NCBI GenBank assembly: GCA_016926155.1
Contig: JAFGPC010000143.1
Span: forward strand, 1 to 34,453
Source: Sedimentisphaerales bacterium
GTDB lineage: Bacteria; Planctomycetota; Phycisphaerae; Sedimentisphaerales; Anaerohalosphaeraceae
Length of the DNA: 34,453 nt
Direction: 5' to 3'
Shown: piece by piece, positions 1 through 7,436 of the stretch
Layout of the letters: every line of letters starts with the position of its first letter
Numbering within the stretch: the stretch's first letter is position 1
Made by a program: the position numbers and the translations under genes
The notes under the pieces: generated by a model
What the model saw: the letters and a program-made list of their open reading frames with translations, nothing else
The model's database searches: none
Told to the model about the DNA's origin: nothing

Positions 1-273
1 AGCTGGCTGAGATTGACGATTGACACAGGCTCGCTGGATATAATCCAGTTCGACTATTATATGAACAATCCGAGCAATCAGTTGAAGGGATATTTCTCTA
101 TCGACGGGATTCAAACTGCCGAATTGACCAGCAAGAACTGGGTGACTTACGAATATTCGCTGGTTCCCGGCATCCACACCTTTGAATGGAAATCCCAGAC
201 CTGGTTTTCCGAATTGGCCGAATCGCTACGCTTGGACAATATCAAGTTCCTGGCTGCTCCGCCCCAGCCATAA
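1..273 (+). CDS. C-terminal fragment of a probable secreted beta-sandwich protein (5' truncated)
   Basis: The frame is open from the first base of the window to a TAA at 271-273, so the gene begins upstream. About 90 residues are visible. They alternate hydrophobic and polar residues as in a jelly-roll module, with FDYYMNNPS, a short loop and then a final strand ending LRLDNIKF. The closing GIHTFEWK...LDNIKF pattern is common at the ends of MAM-like or carbohydrate-binding-like domains in extracellular bacterial proteins. No dockerin-like or sorting tail follows; the protein ends in a short Pro-rich AAPPQP. It converges on the ribokinase gene with a 28-base gap. The function cannot be named from this piece; surface or secreted location is inferred only from the fold-like pattern and the neighbouring surface genes. 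Confidence 0.6.
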   Translation, partial: SWLRLTIDTGSLDIIQFDYYMNNPSNQLKGYFSIDGIQTAELTSKNWVTYEYSLVPGIHTFEWKSQTWFSELAESLRLDNIKFLAAPPQP

Positions 274-301
274 GAAAAACATAGATTCTGCTTGGGATAG
301 A

Positions 302-1225
302 TTAGTGATCCCCGGCCAGGAAGTCTTCGATGACTTTCCGTGTCGGCGCGCTCGTTTGTGCGCCCAGCGCGGTCACGGAGATGGCTGCGGCGGCATTAGC
401 AAAGCGTACCGCTTCTGTCAAAGAAAAGTTCTCTGCCAAAGCGGTGGCCAGGGCCCCGTTAAAAACATCTCCTGCCGCCGTAGTATCCACCGGCTCTACA
501 TCAAATGAAGAGATCATTCCCATATATTCATGTGAATGGACAAAGACACCTCGTGAGCCCATGGTAATCAATACTATTGGAATGCCTTGCCCGGCCAGTT
601 CTTTCGCGGCTGCTTCTGCTGTCGGCTCATCGGTTACCTCAATACCCGACAAGAGAGAGGCTTCGATTTCATTGGGAGTCAGAATGGAAATACAGGAAAA
701 CAGGTTTTTATTTAAAACATGGGCAGGAGCCGGATTAAGAAGAACCGGAATGCCCTGTTGTTTCGCCTCATTACACGCAGTGTATACGGTTTCTAAGGGA
801 ATTTCCAATTGTACAAGTATGATATCCGCCGATTCAAACACAGATTGGGCAACCATAATATCTCTTGTTGAAAGATTTGCGTTTGCCCCCGGGGCTACCG
901 CAATACTGTTTTCCCCGTTACGATCCACCACAATAGAGGCAACTCCGCTTGGCTCAGATTCATCTATGTATACAAATCGGGTATCAATCCCATCGCGAAT
1001 AAAACCGGCCAGTGCCTCCTGGCCAAACATATCGTTTCCCACGCGACCGATAAAGGTCACATCGGCACCGGCGCGAGCGGCAGCCACTGCCTGATTGGCG
1101 CCTTTACCACCCGGCGCCGTAACAAAACGCCCTCCCAGAACCGTCTCCCCCGTCCTGGGGATGCGATCCACCTTAACAATCATATCCGTATTCGAACTGC
1201 CGACGACAACAATTTTGGGTTTCAT
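302..1225 (-). CDS. rbsK: Ribokinase (PfkB family)
   Basis: Predicted cytoplasmic kinase that phosphorylates ribose, or a similar pentose, at O5 with ATP after import. The 307-residue length is normal for RbsK. The N-terminal PfkB signature is seen as APGGKGANQAVAAARAG (about residues 37-53) followed by FIGRVGND, and the C-terminal signature DTTAAGDVFNGAL (about 247-259) contains the anion hole and the catalytic Asp253. I chose the ATG at 1225 (MKPKIVVVGSSN), four bases after the permease stop, because it aligns with the usual ribokinase N-terminus; an ATG at 1246 would add seven residues and overlap the permease. It is the last gene of a four-gene operon with an ABC importer. No rbsD-like mutarotase gene is present. 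Ribose as substrate is inferred from the family, and another pentose is possible. Confidence 0.93.
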   Translation of the reverse strand: MKPKIVVVGSSNTDMIVKVDRIPRTGETVLGGRFVTAPGGKGANQAVAAARAGADVTFIGRVGNDMFGQEALAGFIRDGIDTRFVYIDESEPSGVASIVVDRNGENSIAVAPGANANLSTRDIMVAQSVFESADIILVQLEIPLETVYTACNEAKQQGIPVLLNPAPAHVLNKNLFSCISILTPNEIEASLLSGIEVTDEPTAEAAAKELAGQGIPIVLITMGSRGVFVHSHEYMGMISSFDVEPVDTTAAGDVFNGALATALAENFSLTEAVRFANAAAAISVTALGAQTSAPTRKVIEDFLAGDH

Positions 1226-1229
1226 GATT

Positions 1230-2192
1230 TTATCTCGTCTTGACATTACGGATTCGCTGACGGTAGTAATCCAGGATGACGGCTGCAACGATAACGGCGC
1301 CGGTAATCAACCTTTTTGTAGATTCCTGCGCGTTAGCCTGCGCCAAGCCGGTTTCCAGAACGCTGATAATCAAAACCCCAAAAAAGGTGCTGAGAACTGA
1401 GCCCCGTCCGCCCATCAGGCTGGTTCCACCGATGACCACAGCAGCAATCACCTGCAACTCCACTCCCTGGCCGTTGTTGGGATTGGCCTGGTATCGTGCG
1501 GTATGAATAATTGAAGCCAGTCCCGCCAGCAAACCTGATAAGGAAAAGACAGCCAGCTTGACCGGTTTTGGATTGATGCCTGAGAGACGAACGGCCTCTT
1601 CGTTGGTTCCGATGGCCACCATATATCGGCCAAACACCGTATGGGATAAAACAAACTGTGCGAGTAACACAATGCATACAGCCAGGATAAATGGCATTGA
1701 AATCCCCAACCATCGAGTTTCCGTGATAAAATCGAGATAGCCGGGAATATATATCGTTCGAGACTGGGTTACACGAAGAGCAGCACCGCGAGCCACCTCC
1801 ATCATACCCAGAGTGACAATAAAAGATGGCAGGGACCACTTGATCACTACCAGACCGTTGAGCAGTCCGCAGCCGAGACCGACAAACAAACCTGCCATGA
1901 TCCCAAGCCCGATGGGCTGTCCGGATTTGACCAGAAGCACACCGATTACCGCTCCTGAAAAGCCCATCACCGAACCAACCGACAGATCTATCCCGGCAAT
2001 GATCAAAACAAAGGTCATACCGACCGCCAGAATGGTGATATCCGGAACCTGGTCGGCAATAATCAGAAACGTGGATCGAGAGAAGAAATTGTCTGCCGTG
2101 AATCCAAATATTCCGAGCAGAAGCCCCAGGGCCCCTGCCATTCCAAGATAATCTGTAACCCAAACCGGCAACCTGGAATAGAATCGTTTCAT
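1230..2192 (-). CDS. rbsC: Ribose-type ABC transporter permease
   Basis: Inner-membrane permease of the RbsC/BPD_transp_2 family, 320 residues, usual length. It would form the homodimeric channel of a sugar importer. Many hydrophobic segments are visible, for example the N-terminal YLGMAGALGLLLGIFGF, then TFVLIIAGIDLSVGSVMGFSG, which carries the GIDLSVG signature of this family, and later VIGGTSLMGGRGSV, the conserved loop that contacts the ATPase. The start ATG overlaps the ATPase stop by four bases (2189-2192), and the kinase starts four bases after its stop, which indicates tight translational coupling. The substrate is not readable from the permease itself; ribose is inferred from the adjoining ribokinase. 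Confidence 0.93.
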   Translation of the reverse strand: MKRFYSRLPVWVTDYLGMAGALGLLLGIFGFTADNFFSRSTFLIIADQVPDITILAVGMTFVLIIAGIDLSVGSVMGFSGAVIGVLLVKSGQPIGLGIMAGLFVGLGCGLLNGLVVIKWSLPSFIVTLGMMEVARGAALRVTQSRTIYIPGYLDFITETRWLGISMPFILAVCIVLLAQFVLSHTVFGRYMVAIGTNEEAVRLSGINPKPVKLAVFSLSGLLAGLASIIHTARYQANPNNGQGVELQVIAAVVIGGTSLMGGRGSVLSTFFGVLIISVLETGLAQANAQESTKRLITGAVIVAAVILDYYRQRIRNVKTR

Positions 2193-3733
2193 ATGTCGAA
2201 TGTACGCTCCTTATCTTTAACCGGATTCAGATGTTCTCTAAATGCAGCATGGTTAATGGCGGCCTCATCGAATGGTTTATCGGCAAAGATTTCCACCAGA
2301 CGTCCGGCGGACATTACGGCGATCCGATCACAGAGCAATATCAGTTCCCTTAGATCGGAAGAAACCACAAGGACCGCTTTTTGCTGCTCCGCCAGTTTGG
2401 AAAGGAGATGATATAACTCGAACTTCGCGCCAATATCAATTCCACGTGTAGGTTCGTCAAAGATAAAAATATCGCAATCGGTAAAAAGCCATTTGGCGAT
2501 GACAAGTTTTTGCTGATTGCCGCCACTCAGTTCCCAGGCGGACTGATCGATAGCCCGACATCGTATGGCGAGGCGATCCATCATTTCATCAACGCGTTGT
2601 TTCTCTTTCCCGGAAATAATGTATCCCCCTGCACTGATCTTTTGCATAGAAGCCATTGTACAATTGACTCGAATCGGTTGGGGCAACAAAAGCCCTTCCT
2701 CCTTACGGTTCTCTGTTAGCAGCGCAATGCCACATCGAACCGCCTCCTTGGGAGACAAAATGCGGGAAGGCGTTTGCGACCCATGGAGGTAGACGGCCCC
2801 GGAGTGGAGCGGATCAGCGCCAAAAATGGCGCGCATGGTCTCTGTTCTACCAGATCCCATTAATCCGGCAAAACCCAGAATTTCGCCTCGATATGCATCA
2901 AAAGATACGGTGCGTACTTTTTCTCCCGCAACAAGGTTCTTGACTCGCAAAGCAATAGATCCCACGGATGTTGTTTTTTTACGGTATTCCGCAGGCAATT
3001 CACGGCCCACCATTCGGTTGACAATCTGGCTCGAAGAAAGGGAGTCGATCGTCTCCGTACAAACGATTCGTCCGTCACGAAGAATGGTTACAAAATCGGA
3101 TATTTGCCGGATCTCCTCCATACGATGCGAAATATAAACAATCGCAACACCTTGACGACGCAGATTCTCAATTTGAGAAAAAAGCAGTTCTGTTTCTTTG
3201 TCGGTCAGGGAAGCAGTGGGTTCATCCAGAATCAGAATACGACAGTTTTGTGAGAGGCCTGCAGCGATTTCGACCAACTGTTGTGAACCCACCGTTAAAT
3301 CTCCTGCCTTGTCGGTCGGATCGATGGAACCCAAGCCAATCCTGTTTAGTAATTGCCATGCCCGTTTATTCAAAGTACGGTATCGGATAACTCCGAAGGA
3401 TTGAGGCAATTCGTTTATATAAATGTTCTCGGCAACTGTCAATGTATCGATCAGATTCAATTCCTGCGTTACAATTCGAATCCCCTGCTGTTCGGCCTCT
3501 TTGCGATTGGATGGAGTATAAGGTTTTGCACTGAACTTCATTCGACCGGAATCAGGTAAGAGTAAACCCGCCATAATTTTCGACACGGTGCTTTTCCCGG
3601 CTCCATTTTCCCCCACCAGAGCATGGACTTTTCCAGTATGGAATTGCAGAGTAATCGAATCCAGCGCGCGGACCGATCCAAAGGATTTGCCGATCCCCTT
3701 CAAATCCATGATGGGTAACGGGGCCGATTTCAT
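2189..3733 (-). CDS. rbsA: Ribose-type ABC transporter ATP-binding protein (two fused ATPase domains)
   Basis: A 514-residue cytoplasmic ATPase with the double nucleotide-binding-domain layout of RbsA/MglA/XylG. The first domain has Walker A GENGAGKST (about 41-49) and Walker B LILDEPTASL. The second has the expected degenerate Walker A (GLMGSGRTETMRAIFG), an ABC signature ELSGGNQQKLVIAKWL and Walker B IFIFDEPTRGIDIGAK. This asymmetry, with one competent and one degenerate Walker A, is normal for sugar importers of this class and not a defect. Both ends overlap neighbouring genes by four bases (ATGA-type junctions), so expression is coupled to the upstream binding protein and the downstream permease. 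Confidence 0.95.
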   Translation of the reverse strand: MKSAPLPIMDLKGIGKSFGSVRALDSITLQFHTGKVHALVGENGAGKSTVSKIMAGLLLPDSGRMKFSAKPYTPSNRKEAEQQGIRIVTQELNLIDTLTVAENIYINELPQSFGVIRYRTLNKRAWQLLNRIGLGSIDPTDKAGDLTVGSQQLVEIAAGLSQNCRILILDEPTASLTDKETELLFSQIENLRRQGVAIVYISHRMEEIRQISDFVTILRDGRIVCTETIDSLSSSQIVNRMVGRELPAEYRKKTTSVGSIALRVKNLVAGEKVRTVSFDAYRGEILGFAGLMGSGRTETMRAIFGADPLHSGAVYLHGSQTPSRILSPKEAVRCGIALLTENRKEEGLLLPQPIRVNCTMASMQKISAGGYIISGKEKQRVDEMMDRLAIRCRAIDQSAWELSGGNQQKLVIAKWLFTDCDIFIFDEPTRGIDIGAKFELYHLLSKLAEQQKAVLVVSSDLRELILLCDRIAVMSAGRLVEIFADKPFDEAAINHAAFREHLNPVKDKERTFDI

Positions 3734-4689
3734 TGGAGTGTCTCGACGGTAATCAGGTCCACTGGGGTTTCCCTGTCGGCCGGAGTGGCCTGTCCCATCA
3801 AAATATCCAGGGCATAGTCAATTCCATAGATCGCCAGTTTGTCGCCATGCTGATCGACTGTGGCCAGAATCGCTCCTTCTTGAAGCAGAATCTGTACGGC
3901 TTCAATATTATCAAAACCGACAATTCGGATCCGACCGCTTTTTCCCGCGGCTTTGACGGCCGCCATCGCCCCAAGCGCCATGCTGTCATTGGCACATAAA
4001 ATAGCTTTAAGATCGGGATGGCTTGTGATAATGGCGGCGGAAACCTGGTTGGCCTTGGCCGTCTCCCAATAGCCCGACTGAGAACTTACAATGGTCATCC
4101 CCCCTGCCTGCATCGCATCCTCAAATCCAAGCTTGCGTTGAATACCATTAAAGGCATTAGGAACCCCTTCGATGATCGCCACTTTATCCCCCGTTTGCAA
4201 ATGTTTGGCCAGATATTCGCCCGCCAATCGTGCTCCCTTGCGATTATCCGGTCCAACAAAGGAGATCTTGATATCATTAGAAGCAAGTACGGCTTCATCC
4301 AGTTTGTTGTCGATATTTACGACTACAATGCCCGCCTCCAGAGCCTGTTTACAGACTTTAACCAGGGCCTTGGAATCCGCCGGTGCGATCACAACAGCAT
4401 CGACCTTCTGGGCAATCAGTGTCTCTACATACTTGATCTGCTGGGATACATCTTCTTCATTCTTGATTCCCACCACCTTTAAATCGTAGAGAGAGGCATG
4501 TTCCTTGTGGTGCTGCCGGGCGCCTTCTTCCATGGTCTTGAAAAACTCGTTTGCCAAGGACTTCATCACCAGCGCAATAACGGGTTTCTCCGATTCGCTT
4601 GAACCTTTCCGAGAACAACCCGGCATACTCAAGCCCGTAAAAACCAAAAGTAAACATCCGATAAGAAGAATGATGCGTTCTATTTTCAT
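3730..4689 (-). CDS. rbsB: Ribose-type periplasmic sugar-binding protein, probable lipoprotein
   Basis: First gene of the importer operon, 319 residues, Peripla_BP_4/RbsB type. After the leader come the family patterns VIALVMKSLANEFFKTMEEGA, VDAVVIAPADSKAL and ILCANDSMALGAMAAVKAAG. The leader is a hydrophobic stretch followed by SMPGCSRKGSS; Cys25 looks like a lipidation site, although Met-Pro-Gly before it is a weak lipobox. A diffusible or lipid-anchored receptor are both possible. It would capture the sugar and deliver it to the permease. An AAAGGA-type ribosome-binding site lies about eight bases before the ATG. The promoter and a palindromic operator candidate lie directly upstream. Confidence 0.9.
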   Translation of the reverse strand: MKIERIILLIGCLLLVFTGLSMPGCSRKGSSESEKPVIALVMKSLANEFFKTMEEGARQHHKEHASLYDLKVVGIKNEEDVSQQIKYVETLIAQKVDAVVIAPADSKALVKVCKQALEAGIVVVNIDNKLDEAVLASNDIKISFVGPDNRKGARLAGEYLAKHLQTGDKVAIIEGVPNAFNGIQRKLGFEDAMQAGGMTIVSSQSGYWETAKANQVSAAIITSHPDLKAILCANDSMALGAMAAVKAAGKSGRIRIVGFDNIEAVQILLQEGAILATVDQHGDKLAIYGIDYALDILMGQATPADRETPVDLITVETLQ

Positions 4690-4728
4690 CCTGAGATTCC
4701 TTTCCCTATGTGTCCTTTAAAAGAAGGT

Positions 4729-4744
4729 GCACAATCGTTTGTGC
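4729..4744. promoter_or_regulatory. CG-centred 16-bp palindrome at the importer transcription start (candidate LacI-family operator)
   Basis: The sequence GCACAATCGTTTGTGC is a 16-bp inverted repeat with one mismatched pair and a central CG step. That shape (even length, central CpG) is typical of LacI/GalR-family operators. It lies just downstream of the -10 box and should cover the start site, a good position for repression. The only regulator gene in this window (32923-34110) has an AraC-type, not a LacI-type, DNA-binding domain, so the cognate repressor would be elsewhere. Confidence 0.5.
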
Positions 4745-4745
4745 T

Positions 4746-4774
4746 ACCATAATACATGCACTCTCTCTTGTCAA
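4746..4774 (-). promoter_or_regulatory. Sigma70-like promoter of the ribose-type importer operon
   Basis: On the minus strand TTGACA (4774-4769) is followed by a 17-base spacer and TATGGT (4751-4746). The -35 box is a full consensus match and the -10 matches four of six. The expected start is near 4739, giving a leader of about 50 bases before the binding-protein ATG at 4689. Confidence 0.7.
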
Positions 4775-4883
4775 TCATTTCTCAAAACAAACATAAAAGT
4801 AACTTTTTTCCGCCTTCAGACTGGATTCTTTGGGTCAATAGATTCCTATTCAATCCTCATGATATCGGACGTTCAAAACTCCC

Positions 4884-4912
4884 AAAAAAAGAAAGCAACA
4901 AGACATTGTTGC
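4884..4912 (-). terminator. Minus-strand intrinsic terminator-like hairpin
   Basis: Read on the minus strand, GCAACAA, a TGTC loop and TTGTTGC (4912-4895) form a perfect 7-bp stem, followed at once by TTTC and seven T residues (4894-4884). This is the structure of a rho-independent terminator, but no annotated minus-strand gene lies just upstream of it; it stands ahead of the importer promoter. Confidence 0.5.
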
Positions 4913-5017
4913 GTTTCATAATTTGCTCGTTTTATCGGACTATTAATTGATGCGATCTCCATTAAGCCCATTTTTTAAATAATAACCCATATTTAAACAA
5001 CATATGGTGAAGGCCAC

Positions 5018-5045
5018 GAAAAACAGCCTCCTCCCTCTGTTTTTC
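5018..5045. repeat. Perfect 9-bp inverted repeat with a C-rich loop in the likely pilus-operon leader
   Basis: GAAAAACAG (5018-5026) and CTGTTTTTC (5037-5045) are perfect complements around the loop CCTCCTCCCT. In a plus-strand transcript the loop would expose CCUCC, an anti-Shine-Dalgarno-like sequence about 75 bases before the platform-protein start. In a minus-strand transcript the loop would carry GGA motifs. Function unknown. Confidence 0.45.
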
Positions 5046-5118
5046 TCAAAACCCACCCTTTCCAAACGCCGAAAAATGCAGGGATATCTGTGGAAACCGT
5101 ACATGCAAGGATCGCCGA

Positions 5119-6330
5119 ATGAAAAGTTTTGAATTCGAAGCGTGGGATCAGGCAGGCAATCGCCATGAGGGAGTCCGTCAGGCCAACAATGAGGATGACG
5201 TGATCAGCATGCTCCGCTCCCAGGGACTGACTCCGGTCTCCATTATCCCGATAGCCATGACAACACAGAAAAAACGCAGCAGCGTAAGATATAAGAAGGT
5301 CAAAGCGCAGGAATTATCGACTTTTTGTTGGCAGTTAGGCACAATGCTGGACGGGGGTTTGCCCATTACTACAGCCATTGAGACGATTGCGTCAGAAATG
5401 GAAAATCCTTATTTTGGGTGGATATTAAAAACCATCGCAATCGAATTGGAACGAGGAAGTTCATTATCCATCTGTGTCAATGATTTCCCAAAAGTGTTTA
5501 ACACCATGTCGCGAGCTATGATTCAGGCCGGCGAAAAAGGGGGTTCGCTGACCTCAACCCTCGAACGCCTGGCGGAGTACTACGACAACAAAGACAAACT
5601 GGCAAAAAAAGTACGCGGCGCCTTAGCCTATCCAATTTTTGTAATTGTCTTCATTGTTTTAATCATAGTGGCCCTGATGACCTTTATTATTCCTCGATTC
5701 ACCACGATGTTTGAAATGATGGAAGGAGAACTTCCCGCCTTTACGCGTGGTTTCATGTATGTTTATGAGACGATCCTGGCCAATCTGGCTTTTATCCTGA
5801 TCGGCATTATCGTTACCTTTATCGGTCTTACGGTGTATGGGAAAACCCGAAGCGGGCATCGAAGACTGTCTCAACTCGGAATGATTGTACCAATTTTTGG
5901 AAAAATCAAGATCCAGGCGTTTGTTTCCGTATTTTGCAAGACTCTTTCGACGTTGATTTCCTCCGGTGTACCCGTGCTTGAAGCATTTGAGATTCTGTCC
6001 AATTTAACAAACAACGATGTCCTGAAAACGGGCGTCCTTGAAACACGGGAAAAGCTGGTGGAAGGATCGAGTGTCTCGGACAGCATGGCGGCAAGTCGGT
6101 TTTTTCCGGACGTTGCGATTAAAATGACGCAAATCGGAGAGCAGAGTGGCTCCCTGTCCAGTGTACTGGAAAAAACAAGCCTGTATTACGAACGTAAGGT
6201 GGATACGGCCATATCCGCATTGCTCGGTTTAATGGAGCCGATTTTGATCGTCAGCGTCGGCGCCATCGTCCTTGTGGTCATTCTGGCAATGTATCTGCCT
6301 ATTTTCACAATGTCCGGTCCCGGAGGATAA
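5119..6330 (+). CDS. pilC: Type IV pilus/type II secretion inner-membrane platform protein (PilC/GspF)
   Basis: 403 residues, the usual length for PilC/GspF. The short N-terminal domain (about 1-50, ending SQGLTPVSIIPIA) is followed by two T2SSF repeats, about 70-195 and 270-395. Their paired signature is visible as FCWQLGTMLDGGLPITTAIETI and FCKTLSTLISSGVPVLEAFEIL, each followed by an IQAGEKGGSL or IGEQSGSL motif. Three membrane spans are seen near 170-192, 222-245 and 372-395. In the family this protein sits in the inner membrane, binds the assembly ATPase and helps move pilins into the filament. It opens the plus-strand cluster; the ATG at 5119 has AAGGA seven bases upstream. Its ATPase partner is encoded at 16520-18265 on the other strand. 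GspF is an equally valid name. Confidence 0.93.
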   Translation: MKSFEFEAWDQAGNRHEGVRQANNEDDVISMLRSQGLTPVSIIPIAMTTQKKRSSVRYKKVKAQELSTFCWQLGTMLDGGLPITTAIETIASEMENPYFGWILKTIAIELERGSSLSICVNDFPKVFNTMSRAMIQAGEKGGSLTSTLERLAEYYDNKDKLAKKVRGALAYPIFVIVFIVLIIVALMTFIIPRFTTMFEMMEGELPAFTRGFMYVYETILANLAFILIGIIVTFIGLTVYGKTRSGHRRLSQLGMIVPIFGKIKIQAFVSVFCKTLSTLISSGVPVLEAFEILSNLTNNDVLKTGVLETREKLVEGSSVSDSMAASRFFPDVAIKMTQIGEQSGSLSSVLEKTSLYYERKVDTAISALLGLMEPILIVSVGAIVLVVILAMYLPIFTMSGPGG

Positions 6331-6462
6331 CAAGCGTAAGGACCGGCTTTCAGAATAACGGTTAAGTGAGGCAAAAAAATATTCGATGCAGGAAAATCAA
6401 TGGCTCTGGAGTAACGGGCCGTTTCTAAGGTGTATGTCTGTATATTTTTAGGAGAAATGAAA

Positions 6463-6864
6463 ATGTTGAAAACAAGAAAAGGATTCACCCTGGTGGAATT
6501 GATGGTGGTTATCCTGATCGTGGGTATCCTCGCCGCCGCAGCAATTCCGTTAATGCGTGGACGTATTGACTCGGCTAAATGGTCCGAAGCCAACGCCACA
6601 GCAGGCACAGTGCGTGCGGCCGTACGGGTATATTTCGCCGAGACCGGTGACAATACCACAATTATCGGCACATTGAACGACGCCGGTATTCAGGGCAAGC
6701 TTGGTTTCACGACCGATGACCTGACCGGGACGTACTTTGCAGCCGGAGATTATGAAATTACGGCCGTCAGCGGCACCGGTGTTGCCACAGTGCGTGTCAC
6801 CGGCAGCCAGGGCAATGCCCCCTCCGGCTCCAAGACCCTGGCCGTGGATGGCACATGGCAATAA
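6463..6864 (+). CDS. Major type IV pilin / GspG-like pseudopilin
   Basis: 133 residues beginning with a short basic leader, then KG/FTLVELMVVILIVGILAAAAIPLM, a textbook class III prepilin site: Gly at -1, Phe at +1, Glu at +5, and a Pro within the hydrophobic helix. The rest is a small globular domain rich in Gly, Thr and Val without the Cys pair of many pilins. The ATG at 6463 is preferred because AGGAG (6450-6454) lies eight bases before it; the in-frame ATG at 6457 would leave only two bases. It is probably the main filament subunit: it has the cleanest prepilin signal, follows the platform gene, and is set apart from the next gene by a large palindrome (6871-6907) that could shape mRNA levels. 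Pilin versus pseudopilin cannot be settled. Confidence 0.88.
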   Translation: MLKTRKGFTLVELMVVILIVGILAAAAIPLMRGRIDSAKWSEANATAGTVRAAVRVYFAETGDNTTIIGTLNDAGIQGKLGFTTDDLTGTYFAAGDYEITAVSGTGVATVRVTGSQGNAPSGSKTLAVDGTWQ

Positions 6865-6870
6865 GGCTAC

Positions 6871-6907
6871 GGCGTATAAATCGATCATATGATCGATTTA
6901 TATCGCC
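6871..6907 (+). repeat. 28-bp perfect palindrome, extended hairpin after the major pilin gene
   Basis: Positions 6875-6902 are a perfect palindrome centred on CATATG; the left arm is TATAAATCGATCAT. GGCG at 6871-6874 can also pair with CGCC at 6904-6907 past a single bulged T. The hairpin begins six bases after the pilin TAA and ends 33 bases before the next gene. No T-run follows, so it is not a classical terminator. Confidence 0.8.
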
Positions 6908-6940
6908 CTGTTGACGCCTGTAGAATTGGATTGAATCGCC

Positions 6941-7408
6941 ATGAAGATTATTCGCCGTCAGTATGCACATGCGGTCACACTGGTCGAGGTCATCGTAGCC
7001 TGTGTTGTTCTGGCCGTTGCCGTCTTGGGCGTGTTGAGCTATCAATATCACGCCACACGACGCACGATTGTGGCCAGAGACAAACTGACAGCAACACGAA
7101 CCTGTCGACTGCTGATGGAGGACTGGAAGAGTAACGGAGGTGACGAAAACTATGATCCGTCAGCTCTGGAACTTGGATTTGTTTCCACAGGCACAGCAGA
7201 CCGTTACAAAATTCGTGTCAATGATCTGCCCATGGTTGCAAGCCTCAGTTGGCAGGATGTCGACAAGGATGAGGATGCCGGAGTGACCCTGCGCGAGATT
7301 CGGGTTTTGCTGGAATGGAGACAGGACCGGCAGGATGATACGATCCGTACCCAGGATCCTGCGTTTGAAATGACAACGTATGTACGACGTGATCAGAGTG
7401 CCGGCTAA
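6941..7408 (+). CDS. Minor prepilin-like protein (PilV/GspI-like)
   Basis: 155 residues with an N-terminal prepilin-like segment, YAHA/VTLVEVIVACVVLAVAVLGVLSY. Glu+5 and the long hydrophobic helix are present, but the position before cleavage is Ala rather than Gly and +1 is Val rather than Phe or Met. The rest (about 35-155) is a charged globular domain with a RTCRLLMEDWKSNGG segment. Size, order and the VTLVEVI...VAVLGV pattern resemble PilV or GspI minor subunits. The ribosome-binding site is weak, which, with the palindrome upstream, suggests lower expression than the major pilin. It is followed by another minor prepilin gene 28 bases on. The minor-pilin role is inferred. Confidence 0.75.
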   Translation: MKIIRRQYAHAVTLVEVIVACVVLAVAVLGVLSYQYHATRRTIVARDKLTATRTCRLLMEDWKSNGGDENYDPSALELGFVSTGTADRYKIRVNDLPMVASLSWQDVDKDEDAGVTLREIRVLLEWRQDRQDDTIRTQDPAFEMTTYVRRDQSAG

Positions 7409-7436
7409 GCCTGTCAGGAACCATAAGGAGTAAAGA

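Larger units (their letters stand above)
4775..5118. other. Intergenic spacer between the importer operon and the pilus cluster
   Basis: A gene-free, AT-rich stretch between divergent operons. Two hairpin-forming repeats (4884-4912 and 5018-5045) are listed separately. No convincing -35/-10 pair for the plus-strand pilus operon was found by eye, although AT-rich sequence at 4965-5010 could hold one. A ribosome-binding site AAGGA (5107-5111) sits seven bases before the ATG at 5119. Short open frames in this stretch have no coding character. Confidence 0.5.

Noticed and set aside
330-1094. 254-codon open frame on the plus strand opposite rbsK
   Set aside because: Entirely antisense to a clear ribokinase gene, low-complexity Ala/Ser-rich translation without motifs; an antisense shadow.
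1333-2163. 276-codon open frame on the minus strand in a second frame of the permease gene
   Set aside because: Lies wholly inside rbsC in another frame; the permease frame has all family motifs.
2189-3733. Degenerate second Walker A in the sugar ABC ATPase as a sign of inactivation
   Set aside because: This asymmetry is normal in RbsA/MglA-type double ATPases.
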